Positions 1 through 16,140 of a stretch of 64,000 nt of DNA are shown here, piece after piece. The notes below the pieces were generated by a model, which was not told the DNA's origin, made no database searches, and saw only the letters and a list, made by a program, of their open reading frames with translations. The position numbers and the translations under genes were made by a program. The DNA is from Oryzias latipes (lineage: Eukaryota > Chordata > Actinopteri > Beloniformes > Adrianichthyidae): positions 14,679,015 through 14,743,014 of the forward strand of contig NC_019869.2 in NCBI RefSeq assembly GCF_002234675.1, given 5' to 3'. How positions within the stretch are numbered: the stretch's first letter is position 1; each line of letters begins with the position of its first letter.

Positions 1-940
1 GAAGGTACTGTGCATACAGGTTGGAGTTCATTAACCCTTTCAATGCTCTCGCCCTCTCTGCTCTGCCATTGGTGCATCTTCTCTGTACTGGATTACTTCA
101 GGCTCTGCCCCCATCCCTTGCTCCCTCCCCTCCTCCCTTCGAGCTCCTGTCCCTCCTCCTGTTTTCCCAGGCACTTCCACAGACAGCTCATCTGGTCTTA
201 TGGTTCCGTCAGCTTTTCCTGAAAGCTCCACCCCTTGCCACAACCCATTTGGCTCCAATCTCACACCCGCTCCATATGGTGCAGTGCGCACCTCTTTTAG
301 AGCTGCGGGTGAACCGCCCACATTTCCGCCCCCACCATATATTTTGGGGGGGTCTCAGTCCACAGCTTGGGGGGTTCCTGAAGCAGCGAAGGTGCAGCTT
401 GGGTCTGTGAGAGGGACCACAGAAGGAATGGTGCAGTCTGGGACGGCTTTGCTCGGAGGAAACCACCTGGCAGGTGTGCCTCACCTCTGCGGTTCCACCA
501 CAACCAACAAGAACAACAATCCATTTTTGTTCTGACATGTCATCACGCGCGGCGCCTTCACCACACTAACAGCAAGTCACTTCATTCACAGGAAAAAAAA
601 GCACATTTTGGAAGAAAGCAATAAAAGATTTTTCAATCCAGACTTTTAGTTCGATCCACCATCAATAGATCCATTTCCAGTGGTGTTCAGATAATTGGAC
701 TGAAAATCGTTTTCTTCCTGGGGGTGGTTGGTGCGACTCTTTACTTCTGTTTTTTCTTGGCAGCCACCCTTTCCTACTCCACCACTGTGGAAACGAGCTC
801 TTCTTCCATCAGAAATCTGAACGTTTTGTGTTAATCCTACGAGTTACACCGTAAATGTTTGCTTTCTTATCTGTGAGGATGCTATCTTTGCAAAAATGTT
901 GTAGAAAAAGGCCTAAAGGTGTAAGGTAATCAAAGGCCAG
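1..940. other. spacer, no gene recognised
   Basis: Several overlapping open frames occur on both strands in the first 540 bases, but none has a recognisable domain or splice structure, and both strands are open over the same stretch, as expected of a GC-richer spacer. Around 640-835 a short open frame carries one hydrophobic stretch (about 20 residues) followed by a Ser/Thr-rich end and a stop; it has no recognisable family. The region could belong to the 3' end of a gene outside the window, but nothing supports that directly. Confidence 0.4.
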
Positions 941-942
941 TT

Positions 943-1797
943 ATGCTGCTTTCACACCAGACTCGTCTGCCACCTCTCTTTTGACGCAGAACAACCACCA
1001 AGGTTTTTCTGGACTTCATTTGTTGCCACATTATGGAGAACATGGATGATGTTGAGCGAGTAGCTCAGGGCTTTATGTTTTGGAGAGCCCTACGGAGGTG
1101 CCGGCATGCACGTTGCTGTATCTGGGTTCACCAGATCCTTCAGAGTCTCTCCTGGTGCTCTTCACTCCTGCAGCAGGAGCTGCGCCTTGGTTTTTGGCTG
1201 TTTGAAACGTTACTTCCGTCTGGCTGTGGCCCAGTTTGAGCATTAACCTGCTGGGGGGAAAAATAAGCCGTCATTATTGTCTTGATAAGAAGCATCATAA
1301 GCCCATGGAGCTGGAACAATTGCGGCTGCTATGACGGCACACGCTCTGTCTGCCGGACAGCCAACTGCTTGCGGGCCAGCATAGCGAGTACCGCTGCTCA
1401 GGCTCCAACAGCGCCGCTCGCTCGATCCTCCTCTTCTGCTCGTTCATCATGCTACGTCGCCGGACACAGTTACTGTTTCTGTTGGGCACCCTGGTATACA
1501 CCCTGGACAGGCCGCGACCTGTTCACTAACCGGGACAGTAACTGGGACATCCTTCGGTAGCCCTGGTGTCCCAACGGGTTAAGAAAATGGATGGGAATTC
1601 AGGATGGAAATCCTCTCATCCAACAGCCATATTGGATTTATTTTTCTACCCTATGATCGAGTCGCTGAAAATGTCACGCGTCCCTGATTGGTTGTGCGCC
1701 CGATGTGCAGAACCTCAGATCGCGTGTGCACATTGACTTAACATTGAAACTCGACGCCCCAGACACACGTGGCATCCGGTGTGAATGCAGCAGAAGA
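943..1797. mobile_element. PIF-Harbinger-like non-autonomous DNA transposon relic
   Basis: The two ends are imperfect inverted repeats: CTGCTTTCACACCAGACTC on the left (about 947-965) and, read on the opposite strand, CTGCATTCACACCGGATGCC on the right (about 1797-1770). Ends of the type TGCATTCACACCGGA with CGC-rich subterminal sequence are typical of Harbinger-derived elements in fish. The interior is GC-richer than its surroundings and has no intact transposase frame. No clear 3-bp target duplication was found, so the exact borders are uncertain. A short tail ending in AAGAAAATGGATGGGA (about 1579-1596) inside it resembles the GGAT-tailed 3' end of a fish retroposon. Confidence 0.42.
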
Positions 1798-1911
1798 AAG
1801 CAATTGGAGTTCAGATAAAACCTCCCGTTTCCATGGTGACGGCTTAAAGATTGTTTACCTATGGAGTGTAAAATAATTTAATTTACATTAAAATATAAAT
1901 GAAAATACTTG

Positions 1912-2562
1912 AAGACCCACCCCAATCATCTTTTGACCTTTTTTTCAAAGCGTTCACAGTTTTCTTTTAATTAGGATTTTGCCGTTTTTAACCTAGGTAA
2001 AAAAAAAAAACGTTTTCGTTTTTTTATAGGACATAATTGCCGCAGACCAGCTGTTCATACAAAATTCAACTCTGGGTTGTGGGCGGTACCGTTGACCTTG
2101 AGCAACCCCGTGCCCCTTACCATACCTGTTGTTGAGAGCTCTTTGTTTACATGCTCTCTTACTACCTTACAGCCCCTCACACCCACAACCGAACATTTCT
2201 CGGGCAGCAGAAATGGCGAGCAAAACAGCTATCCAGTCGTACAGTTTAGAGCCAAATTGCAGCTCAGATGAGAAAAGCAAAGGATTTAATCGTCTACAAG
2301 TAGATCCATCAGAATGGAGCAGAGCAGGGAGCTTGTTGCCCACCCATTGTTGTTTTTGTTGTTTCGACATCACAAATACACTTTTTATTTATACAGTATT
2401 TTTTCTGTTTCTGATTCAAAATGGTTTAACTAGAAGCCCGAAATGTAATTTTGAGCTAAATCCACCTTATTTATGTCCTCCATCATTCAAAAAAGGCCAC
2501 AAGAACATGTTAAAAACACCAAAAACACCATTTTCATCGAAGTGGGGCTTTAAATGGTCAAA
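1912..2562. mobile_element. TIR-bearing DNA transposon derivative with Cys-rich protein remnant
   Basis: The ends are imperfect inverted repeats: AAGACCCACCCCAATCATC at the left and, on the other strand, AAAGCCCCACTTCGATGAAA at the right. Related fragments recur at about 31590-31875, 36130-36300 and 59285-59350, which shows that this is a dispersed family. Inside this copy an ATG near 2213 opens a frame with a Tyr/Leu-Glu-Pro start, a Ser-Ser-Asp-Glu motif and then E-W-S-R-A-G-S-L-L-P-T-H-C-C. That resembles the start of the P2RX7 C-terminal-like cysteine-rich domain seen in many fish transposon proteins, with key cysteines replaced. Family name is inference; the repeat nature is seen directly. 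Confidence 0.5.
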
Positions 2563-5500
2563 CAATAAAGTTTTAAACACTCATGAACAAATCCTATTAC
2601 TGAATAACCATTTTTCTGGACAATCGCACAGACCAACAAAATGCATATAAGTGTTTCAAAAATACGTCTATTTGAAATTTTTCCATGAGTGTTAGACTTG
2701 TGTGTGTCTGTGTGAGTGTGTATGCAGTACACATTCAGTATATATTGTGCTGATGTTTTGTAAATAATGAAAACAGATAAAACCTTAAAGTATGTATATC
2801 AGAGTGTTACAATGATCTATTTATTGTTGGCTTTTCGATGTAGCAGAGGCCTTTCAAAAAGGCAGAGGTTTCTGGAGAACGCGTGATTGGTTCTAGTTCT
2901 AAACTCATTGTGCGTTTGTGTGTGTTTTCCCCTCCATCAGTGGAAAATGAGCCTCACTGTTGGCTGAATTCAAACTTGAAGACAGCTTGTGCATGCGGTC
3001 CGAGCTGCTCCTGTAATCGTGTATCTGCCTTTCAGTGATTTTCATGTGACCGACTACAATGCTGCATTCCTGCAAACTGATTTTGGAGTGAAACAGCAGG
3101 GAGGATTTCTGTTTAAAGTCCTGCTGAAGGGACGAGAAGACACAGACGTTCAGTTCCAAGGTGTTTTACTCAAGATTAAGTCCACATTACTATAATTTTT
3201 CAGGTTAATTTTCTACTAAATGGGTCTTTTGCTGTATATTTCAGTTTGAGGCTGTGTTGTATTCTGTGAAAGCGTTCAGTACAGTTAAACATTAAAATTA
3301 TGATAATGTTTTTTTCTGCCTGTTTTTCTAGTGTCATACACACAGTCACCACTAGAGGGCCATAAATATTCAAAAATGACTTATAATTTCTCATCTGCCA
3401 TGTTTCATATCAAAGCCAATTTGGGTTATGCTGTTAAAACTTTCTGTTAAAGTTTTGGAATTTTTTGCACCTTTTTTTTTTTTGATTGTTTAAAAAATTC
3501 TGTTTCATTAATATTTTGTAAAAATGCGCAAGACTACAGTTTCCTGATATAGTACGGCCCTCAATTTAATTTAGCAGTGCATTGTGAGCGGAGGCCATTA
3601 TAAAATTGGTTGAGGAGAAATGTATTCATTAAGTAGGCAAATACAGGATATATAGTTGAGCCGGATCTGCCAGAGAGCAGCTTAGAGTCTAAAAACGGAT
3701 ATGGTGGGGCAGATGGGGAGTCTGACAGTTTGGCTCAGCATGTATTAGTTACATTAGGACACCTTGGTGAGCTGAGTCCTCGTGTTGCCCCCTTTTTATA
3801 TATTTATTTTTCCACACGGCCAAAAGCAGATCGCGTTATCTAAACCATAAGCTTTTTATTTGGAGCAATCCCGTGTCCAAATAATTGCGGTTATGAGCAC
3901 TTGATGATTTTTCCTGCCGATCACACTCCATTTTAATGATTAAAGTTTTGTAAGCACAAAGGCCTCAGTTGAGGCCCGGAAACTCTACAGTGGGGACAAA
4001 GACGCATTTGAGGTTTATTATGATCAAAGGTCGATTTTTTTACATCTTTATTCTGAGCGTTGTGCTCTTTCCTTTGTTTGGAAGCAAACCGTGACGATAA
4101 AACTTTATCTAGTCTGTCTCGAGATCCCCATGTCCTAATAGTGTTTATGACTCACTGCGCTTCTGCAGGTTGTGATTGATAACTATTTTAAATGGAAACA
4201 TTTAAATTGACCATTTGACAAGATTTAAAAAAAAACATTTAATTGAGTCTGTTTTGTGCAAAACGTGGTTCAATTTGAGTTTAATACAATAAATCACATC
4301 TTGGTTGCATTGTTTTTCTGCTTTCACAAAGTTGACGAACAATTCTGGAACTTTTCGACTCAAAAATACTAATTATGGTTCATAACTTGTTTGAGGCAAC
4401 TGACAAACACAATTCTTTGATAAAGGACACAACCCTGAAGTGGGAAGAAAAGATCCCTGACCAACAGCTGGGACTTAAAGCTGAGTCATAGTAACGGGAC
4501 TTGAAATCTTCTGGCGAAATGTTTTAAGACAACACCACCTGGATGAATGAAAACCTTCACCGACCTACGGCTGCGAGAAACTTCGTTTTCATAGGTTGCC
4601 AAATTACTGGACCAACCGTGAGTGACATGAATTCAGGTAATCTGACCTCTACAGCTTGTTCATCACCTCCAATCTTAAACTCAAAAAGGGCACATTTCAT
4701 TTTAAAGTGATAAAATTTGACATTTCTTGTATCTTAATGCAAAATATTTTTTATTATTGTTATTTACTATTTTTTTATGGTTAGTTTTATATGTTAATAC
4801 ATTAAGAAAATGTACCCATCTTTATTTAATAAAGTCAATAACACTTTAAACTAATGATATACATAAAAATCTGCAACTTTTACTATTGTTATCAAACCAA
4901 AACATAGTAAAACTGCTTCCTTGACAAATGTTTTTCAATGTTGAGATTCCGTTGAACGTGTTTCAGAAGATGTTCCAGGGCTGTTTGTTTCACACTTGTG
5001 TGACAAGTTTTCCCTTTTCACCATTGTTTAATCAGCTTGCTAAGAGCTGGCATTAACATCAAGTGTTCAAACAATACTAAAGTGGAATTACACTTAAGCC
5101 ATCACTTACATTTTATAACACATATAGGCTACCTATTTGCAGTTATCCTTCACGATTGTAACAAACAAGTCAGTTTGTTGTCTCCTTATCTAATGTTATT
5201 GTACATCTTTATCTATGTATCAGTTAATTTACATATAACACTTATAAAAAAGGAGGAGCAACCAAAGTACTGAAGAAGTCAAATATAGAATATGGCCACT
5301 TGTTCACAAAAAGAAAGCTCAGAAGCCAGGAAGGTAGGGCAAACGATATTATTTAGCATTAGTGTGGGCTGCAGCCAGTAACTTAACCCCTCCCACATCC
5401 TGAAGCACAAGCCACACAGCTGAAGAAAGGTCATTTTCTGCAGCTCTGATTTTAGCTTATGGCAAATCATCAACGTTTCAATCATTTTTGTTCCTAGAAC

Positions 5501-6170
5501 GTACACTAGTGCGTGTACAATTGGAAACAACTCAGTTTTTGATTAGAATCTTGCTCTTGCAAGCCTTCGTAAATCCAGCTCTCTGTAGCTGTTAGTTTTG
5601 CAACAAGCATTTCTAAAGGTGTAAAAATATTTTATTGGCATTTTTCTTCTTTGTACTCAATTTTTGGTTCATCTAAGACAAACCATAAAGATTTCCTTTA
5701 GAATGAAATAGAAGTGGTGACACAAATATTGAAATGCTAAAGTTGTATCTCCACATTCTGGTAAATGACACTTAAATTGTGGCTTTTCTTTCATTTTCTT
5801 TACATTTTGCGCTTTAAAGTCTCTCCAGGTCTTTAAAGTGAATCCTAAGGTTTCAATTGAAAGCTTTAATGCTTCTTAAATAGACGTCACCGACCTGAAG
5901 AATGCAGCTGATGCATGGACTAAGTAATAAACTTTTTGAAACCTTTGTAGAAGAGGATTTTGACCAGTTCTGTTGGCTTTTAAGAGTAAAAGATGCTTGT
6001 CACCAGAAGAGGAATTGTGATTTACAAGATTTGACAAAACTTCACTCCAAGCCTGCTTGTTTAGTAAATAAATGTTGCACAATCGCTCTGCCCCAGTTAA
6101 AAACTAGTTAAAAGAGATCATGGAAAGCTTAACACTGCCTTGACTTTTATCTCCATGACAAATGTGTGTA
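2562..6170. other. AT-rich spacer, one weak candidate exon
   Basis: No confident gene was found. A TG-rich stretch lies at 2699-2722. A candidate orphan exon is described separately at 3037-3160. A sequence CACCACTAGAGGGCCA near 3347-3362 resembles a CTCF core. The remainder is AT-rich, has short frames only, and shows no repeat that could be named. Confidence 0.35.
3037..3160 (+). other. candidate orphan coding exon
   Basis: A pyrimidine-rich acceptor (ATCTGCCTTTCAG) is followed by an open stretch that reads D-F-H-V-T-D-Y-N-A-A-F and continues through F-G-V-K-Q-Q-G-G-F and L-L-K-G-R-E-D-T-D to a CAAG|GTGTTT donor-like end. The composition looks protein-like and the frame is open through, but no family is recognised, the donor is weak and no partner exons were found nearby. 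It could be part of a gene, a decayed gene or chance. Confidence 0.2.
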
Positions 6171-6498
6171 AACGTCAGGCCACAAGCGTTCAGCACGAGT
6201 GGATTGTGCATCTGAACCCAAGCTGGTGTCAGTGGAGGTCAGGAAGACTTTGTGGGTTAAAGAAAAGACAAATGAAGACAAGGGAGAGGGCCAGAAAGCT
6301 GCCAGACTGAAGGAACAGCCACACTTTGAAAAGCGAATGAGAGCGAAAGTAACAGATGGACTTTGGAGGATTAGAGGAAAATCTGGGCGAGTTTCTGATG
6401 GAAAACCCAACCAAGACTAAAGGAAGGGTGATGAGAGACAGCAGAGAAGATGAAGGGCAGAATATTCACACTACACGAGACTGACAGAGCCTCACTGG
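6170..6498 (+). other. possible 5' untranslated exon
   Basis: A purine-rich, slightly GC-richer block ends in CTCACTGGCG|GTAGGT, a fair splice donor at 6499. It could be a non-coding first exon of the GSG1-like gene that starts at 9931, but no promoter motif or matching acceptor was proved. The open frame across it (6199-6420) has no recognisable domain. Confidence 0.15.
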
Positions 6499-7639
6499 CG
6501 GTAGGTTAACCTTTTACTTGTTTTTGTTTTTGTCAGCTATCTAGCAGACAAGATTAGCTGGAAGTTGTGCCAAAAAAACAGCTGTGGCTGTCATTTTTTC
6601 ATAGAAAAGCTGCGTGTTTACTTCTGGTTTCCTGTCATTTCTTTCTATCATACACTTATTTTACAAACATTTTAAAAATCTAAAATCTGGACAAAATGTG
6701 AATAAGACTTTGTCCTCAGCGTCTCCTTTTTGATCAATAAATCTCTGGAATAAATGACAATTTTGTAAACAACAAAAGTAAGAAGGTCTGGATTAAGAGT
6801 TTTGTTTTGTTTGTTTTAAAACCAAAACCTTAGATAGTGTGAAGGCTGAATTTAAAGAAAAATGGCTTTTACACTTAGAGATGTAATTCAATTCAGTTCA
6901 AAATATTTTTAGGCTCAAATCAACAACCAAAGTAACACCTAAAGATCAAAAGTCAACAAAAACATCAAACTGGAAGAAATATTGATATTATTACACTTTA
7001 GATTGGGCCAATTAAACTGGATTATTTAATCCATATTTCAATAACAGCCTGTATAAGTGACCAATAGATTGCACTGATGATTTTTATTTTAACACAACTT
7101 TTACTTTCTAACTAAGAATCATGTCAAATCAGTTTTTTTATGTGGGTTTATCCACGACAATAAACCACCGTCGCTCTGTTGATCAAACAAAGCTAGATGC
7201 CTGAAGTTTCCTGCAAAAGGCAAGTAATCCAAATTCATTTTTGAGGAGTGTCATTACGTGTCATTAGACGCTCAAATTTCCATTCACCTAGCTTTATCAT
7301 GTCAATAAAAGATAATGGAAGGTCAAAAATGATTGGAAATAGAGGACAAAATCCATCGAATACAGTCTACTATAAAAATTGTAATAAAAAGTTTGGATTT
7401 GTCATTTACAAATTTTGTTTCTATGTAAGTTTGAGGTTTTGTGCTAAAAACAAGCTAAATTGCTAAAGCAAGAGCATGAAATGCATGACCCTTAAGTTTT
7501 CTACAGCGAGTGTTCAGTGAAAGAACTGAATACTGACAGATTTGGCACCTTGATACAAAAAAAAGTCACGAAAGGAAGGCATAACTTTTTTTAATATAAT
7601 ATAAGGCTGTTTTCTGTTATAATTTTAAACATTAAGAGT

Positions 7640-8770
7640 AAAAAATTGAACAAACCATCAGACCCTGTTTGAAAAAGTATTTGCTACCCAAGCATTAATT
7701 TATCCTGCCAAGATCCTGACTAGAGAACCTTCAGGAAACCAATCAACCAAAACAACTCCAAGAACACAACAAGGACACATAAAAGTTGATAAAAGAAGCT
7801 CAGCAATTAGAAAGAAAACAGCAGAACCCAGTGACTCCGTTAAAATGAGAGTTCAGGATTAAACAAGAAGAAAGAGACTTTTGAACAAAATAATGAATCC
7901 ATGGGGGCCTTAAAGGAAGGCAGTATTAAGATAGGGTAGTCCTTCTCCAAAGAGGCTGTTTTTTAACTGAACACAAGTTGACAATTCAGAATGGTGATAT
8001 TTCAGCACTGATGGGCAAACCAACTATGCTTCTTTAAAATGTATTGAAATATGCACATTTTTAAATACATTTACAACATTTTGAATGGTTAAAGAATTTT
8101 TGGTCTGCCCAAAGCTTTGGCAATTGTAAATTGGAGCCCTTTTTTAGAGGATTTATTTAAACCTGCCTTGTTTGGTTTGGTTAAAATAGAAAGGCTGGTT
8201 TCTTATGTTAGTGCCATCCAAGGTGTGAATACACTCATTAAGACGTTGGTCCACATCAAACAAGCAAAAAAATAAATCTTAAAGACTCATCTCAAGTTTG
8301 ATGGAAACATCTAGATTAAGTCCAAGATTTCAGAATAAATATTTAGTGGATTGATGGGACAAAAGAGGGACTTTCTGTTTTTTTCTGACTGAAGTCAGGC
8401 TAATAGGAGAAAAATACATAAGAAGCAAGAGTCAACATGGGGGTGGTAGTGTAATGGTGTGGGACTGGCATATTTAGATTTTTCTATTGCCTTAATAGTA
8501 ATTAAATCTATGTTTTAAATCCACATCTTGAAAATTTCTTCTTTTTAATGAAGCATAAAAAGATAAAAAATAAACTGAAGAACTACTGAAGAAGCTTCTA
8601 GGATAAAACATGAGTCTTTAGGAATCACAGATTAAATCCCGTTCTGGCTAAAATCTAAGAATTACAGTGACTTCTCATTAATGTTTTAACCTTTTACGAT
8701 GACCACATCCAGATGTTTGCTTTCTTTTTTTTTACAGGTAATGGTTCTGACAAAGGCATAATGAAACAAT
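7640..8770. mobile_element. decayed interspersed repeats
   Basis: About 7655-7690 holds the phrase CCTGTTTGAAAAAGTATTTG, a start common to fish Tc1/mariner-like repeats, and about 8440-8462 holds ATGGGGGTGGTAGTGTAATGGTGTGGG, which looks like the transposase block of such elements. Between them, 7985-8268 is a copy of another repeat that also occurs at 15002-15286. Everything is eroded with no intact frame. Family assignment rests on remembered consensus phrases. Confidence 0.35.
7985..8268 (+). repeat. dispersed repeat, copy 1 of 2
   Basis: This stretch matches 15002-15286 in the same orientation, including TTAAAGAATTTTTGG, CTTGTTTGGTTTGGTTAAAA, TTCTTATGTTAGTGCCATCC and TTGGTCCACATCAAACAAGC. 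The two copies lie on either side of the GSG1-like gene. The phrases TTTGGTTTGG and CATCAAACAAGC are mutually inverted in style and belong to a widespread fish DNA-transposon family. Confidence 0.7.
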
Positions 8771-9737
8771 CTCTGGACAAATTAATCACCCAGATTAAAC
8801 CACATTACCAAATCCTGAGAGAGACCTGAGATTTTGGATTTATTGTTTCTTCGTAAACTCAATCCCTCCCCAGGATGAGAGGGGACAGGTTGAAGAACAG
8901 GATTCACCGTGAGGTTGGGACTGATTAGTGGCGAAATCCGCAGGATAAGAATTAAGCCTTCATCATCGTCATCATCCTCCCAGGGGGAGGCAGGAGCCGT
9001 CAGTGAAAATCTATGAAAAGTGAGAGGAGGCGGTAGCGTGGCGCGGGGATCACGTCTCGACTGGATTGTGTCGTACCACAAGAAGAAACAAAGGTTTTGC
9101 ATCCAAATCTGCTGACCTGCCTGACTCGTCTGTGTAATCCCGGTTTTCTGTGACTGACACTACAGCGCAGCTCAGGCGAGGTTCTTTGCGCAGCCTTTGG
9201 CCCGCACATCTGTCTCCACTTTCTCCCCCGCTAACAGTGATTAAATCCCAGCACTTCATCTTTTTCAACTCACTGCAGATTCTCCGCCCTCCTACAATCT
9301 CCCCACTCGTCATCTTCACCTCTGACCTTTGTTCCACTTGTCCAACATCCTTAATCTCTTCAGTTTTTCTCTCATTTTCACATTCCTCCATAAATCAATC
9401 TCAATTGCCCAGCAACTGCTGAGCAACTTGCCCCATTTCCCCTGTAGTGTCACTAAAAACTCTTCATTTCTCTCAGTTGGAACCAGTCAGGTGCCAATTT
9501 TATTTTTCCGAGGCGATAACTGATTCTTTCCAACCAATTGGTACCCCTTCACATGGATTTCTTTTTTTATTTAATGTCATGTGAGTAAAGAAAGTCGTCA
9601 CAAACATCATCCTGTGGAGTTGAGAGGCGGACAAAAAGTCAATGAACTTTAGGATGAAAACCTCAAATCCATTGTCCGCTCACATGTTTTTACAGGTTGC
9701 TCTATACCTGTGTTTCTAAACCTGAGCTACACATCTA

Positions 9738-9800
9738 ACAGCCATCTATCCATCCATTTTCATATCCTACTAAATCCATTTTGGGTCACGAGTTGCTGGA
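9738..9800 (-). repeat. GGAT-tailed retroposon 3' end
   Basis: CCATCTATCCATCCATTTTC followed by ATATCCTACTAAATCCATTTTGGGTCACGAGTTGCTGGAGC is, on the minus strand, the familiar fish tail 'CTCCAGC..GTGACCC..AAAATGGATGGATGG'. A related plus-strand copy lies at about 30766-30828. It sits directly upstream of the start codon of the GSG1-like gene, so part of that gene's 5' leader may be repeat-derived. Confidence 0.55.
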
Positions 9801-9930
9801 GCAAACCCAGTTACTGTTGAGCAAAAGAAAAAACCAACAGGTCCTGTCATTCTGCAGCCTAAACACAGCTGAGAACTGTTGGACAATTCATCACAGGAAA
9901 ACTAAAATATTTTTCAGTCAGAGCGCAGCA

Positions 9931-14602
<4,672 letters not shown>

Positions 14603-14926
14603 GACTTCGGAAAGCAAAATCTATTTTTAAAAACTTGAACAAACCCTTTGAAACTGTGCTTGTTTTTGTAAACACATTTATATCCAATTCAAGTGAAGCT
14701 ATTTAAATGTTTTCCATTTTGTCAAAGTCAGTTTTCCCATTTAGTCTCACATTCACAAAGACAAAAAGTAATCATAGGACTCAGCTCTGTTGACGATCCC
14801 AAAGTTTTGGAAGATCACATCTAGTTTCATTAAGTAAAAATGTTTTGGTAAAATACTCTACTCGTCTTTATTGAGTGTTAGGGAAATCTAATTACATTTA
14901 ATGTCTCTACAAATAACTTTTGCTGA

Positions 14927-14932
14927 AATAAA
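14927..14932 (+). terminator. polyadenylation signal of the GSG1-like gene
   Basis: AATAAA lies 325 bases after the stop codon at 14602 and is followed by a GT/T-rich stretch (AATTGTGTTTAAGTGATTTATTTT), as expected for a cleavage site. No closer canonical signal was seen. Confidence 0.55.
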
Positions 14933-15001
14933 ATTGTGTTTAAGTGATTTATTTTCTAAAATACATGAACTGAATTGAGATAGTGTAGTCTTACAACAAC
15001 A

Positions 15002-16140
15002 TTTCAGAATGGTGATGTCTCAGCATTGATGGTGAAATATATGCATTGTTGTAATGTTGTAAGTCAAATTATAACATTTTGAAGGCTTAAAGAATTTTTG
15101 GGCCACCCATAGCTTTGGAAAGTGTATATTTGAGCACTTCCATAAATTAAGTTTGTTTTTTCAAGTTGTTTTCACACCTGTCTTGTTTGGTTTGGTTAAA
15201 ACTGAAGAATTGGTTTCTTATGTTAGTGCCATCCAAGGTGTGAATACACTCATGCAAACCTTGGTCCACATCAAACAAGCAAACCAAAACCTGTCAGAAG
15301 AGGGGCTTGGACTGCTTTGAAATGGACTATGGTACGGTTGGCTTACAGTGTGAATACAAACCTGCCCGGATACCCCCCCAATTTAAAACGTCATCTACTT
15401 TATTGGAACTAAGGAGTTACCATAGTCACGCCCTAAGATGTGGCCCAACCTGGAGCGAGGAGGTTTGTTCATGCAGGCAGACATCAGTGAAAACACAAGA
15501 CAGCAGCATTGCATTGAATTTCCAGTGATCTCCTGAAAAGTGCTGCATCAAAGTTAAAAAACAAAACTTGAGTGTAGAATGTTAAAACCTCCATAGCCGT
15601 CTTTGAAAAAAAGTGCTGCCTTCCTCTCATGATTTCTGACCAATGGACTCAAAGGTTGTAACACATTTGATTAAATTTTAGTCCATATGCAAAAAGTGTG
15701 ATTAGAACTCAAACTGAACTAAGCAGGAAAACAATGACCGCATCCGAACCAAAGGAGTGTAGTTTCTGTAGAACATCCTGAACTAGTCATCCCCAATGGG
15801 CCCATGTGAAACCTCAACTGAACTCAGATATGGATCATACAAGAAAACCTAAGTCCCATTGAGAGTTCAAAAGCAGTAGAATGGTCAAGTGTTCAATTTC
15901 CAGAAAACCTGGTATAGTTTGCTTCAGTTTGAATGCAGAAATGATGTAAGCAGTGTTCATTGTGGTCATAAATGTCAATTTTATATATTTAGCAGATTTT
16001 TAAAACAACTTTCCCAACCTGTCCAAAGTGCCTGGAGCATGGGGCTGCAACAGCTCAGTCTACACCTTTCAACTTTGAATGGAAATGCTCACCTGAATTG
16101 CCTGGATCATGCTAAACCGAACTGAACTGGACCATTTCAT
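15002..16140 (+). mobile_element. non-autonomous DNA transposon, copy 2 of dispersed repeat
   Basis: The first 285 bases match 7985-8268. It continues through TTTGAAATGGACTATGG, GGTTGGCTTACAGTGTGAATAC and later ATGCTAAACCGAACTGAACTGG, which are phrases of a common teleost DNA-transposon family with GTGTGAA and CAAACAAGC subterminal sequence. No transposase frame is left. The right border near 16140 is approximate. Confidence 0.5.

Noticed and set aside
200-535. 111-codon frame near the window start as a coding exon
   Set aside because: The minus strand is equally open, no splice borders fit and there is no recognisable domain.
640-826. Short frame with one hydrophobic segment as a small membrane protein
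   Set aside because: No credible start codon context, no family resemblance and a position beside a transposon relic.
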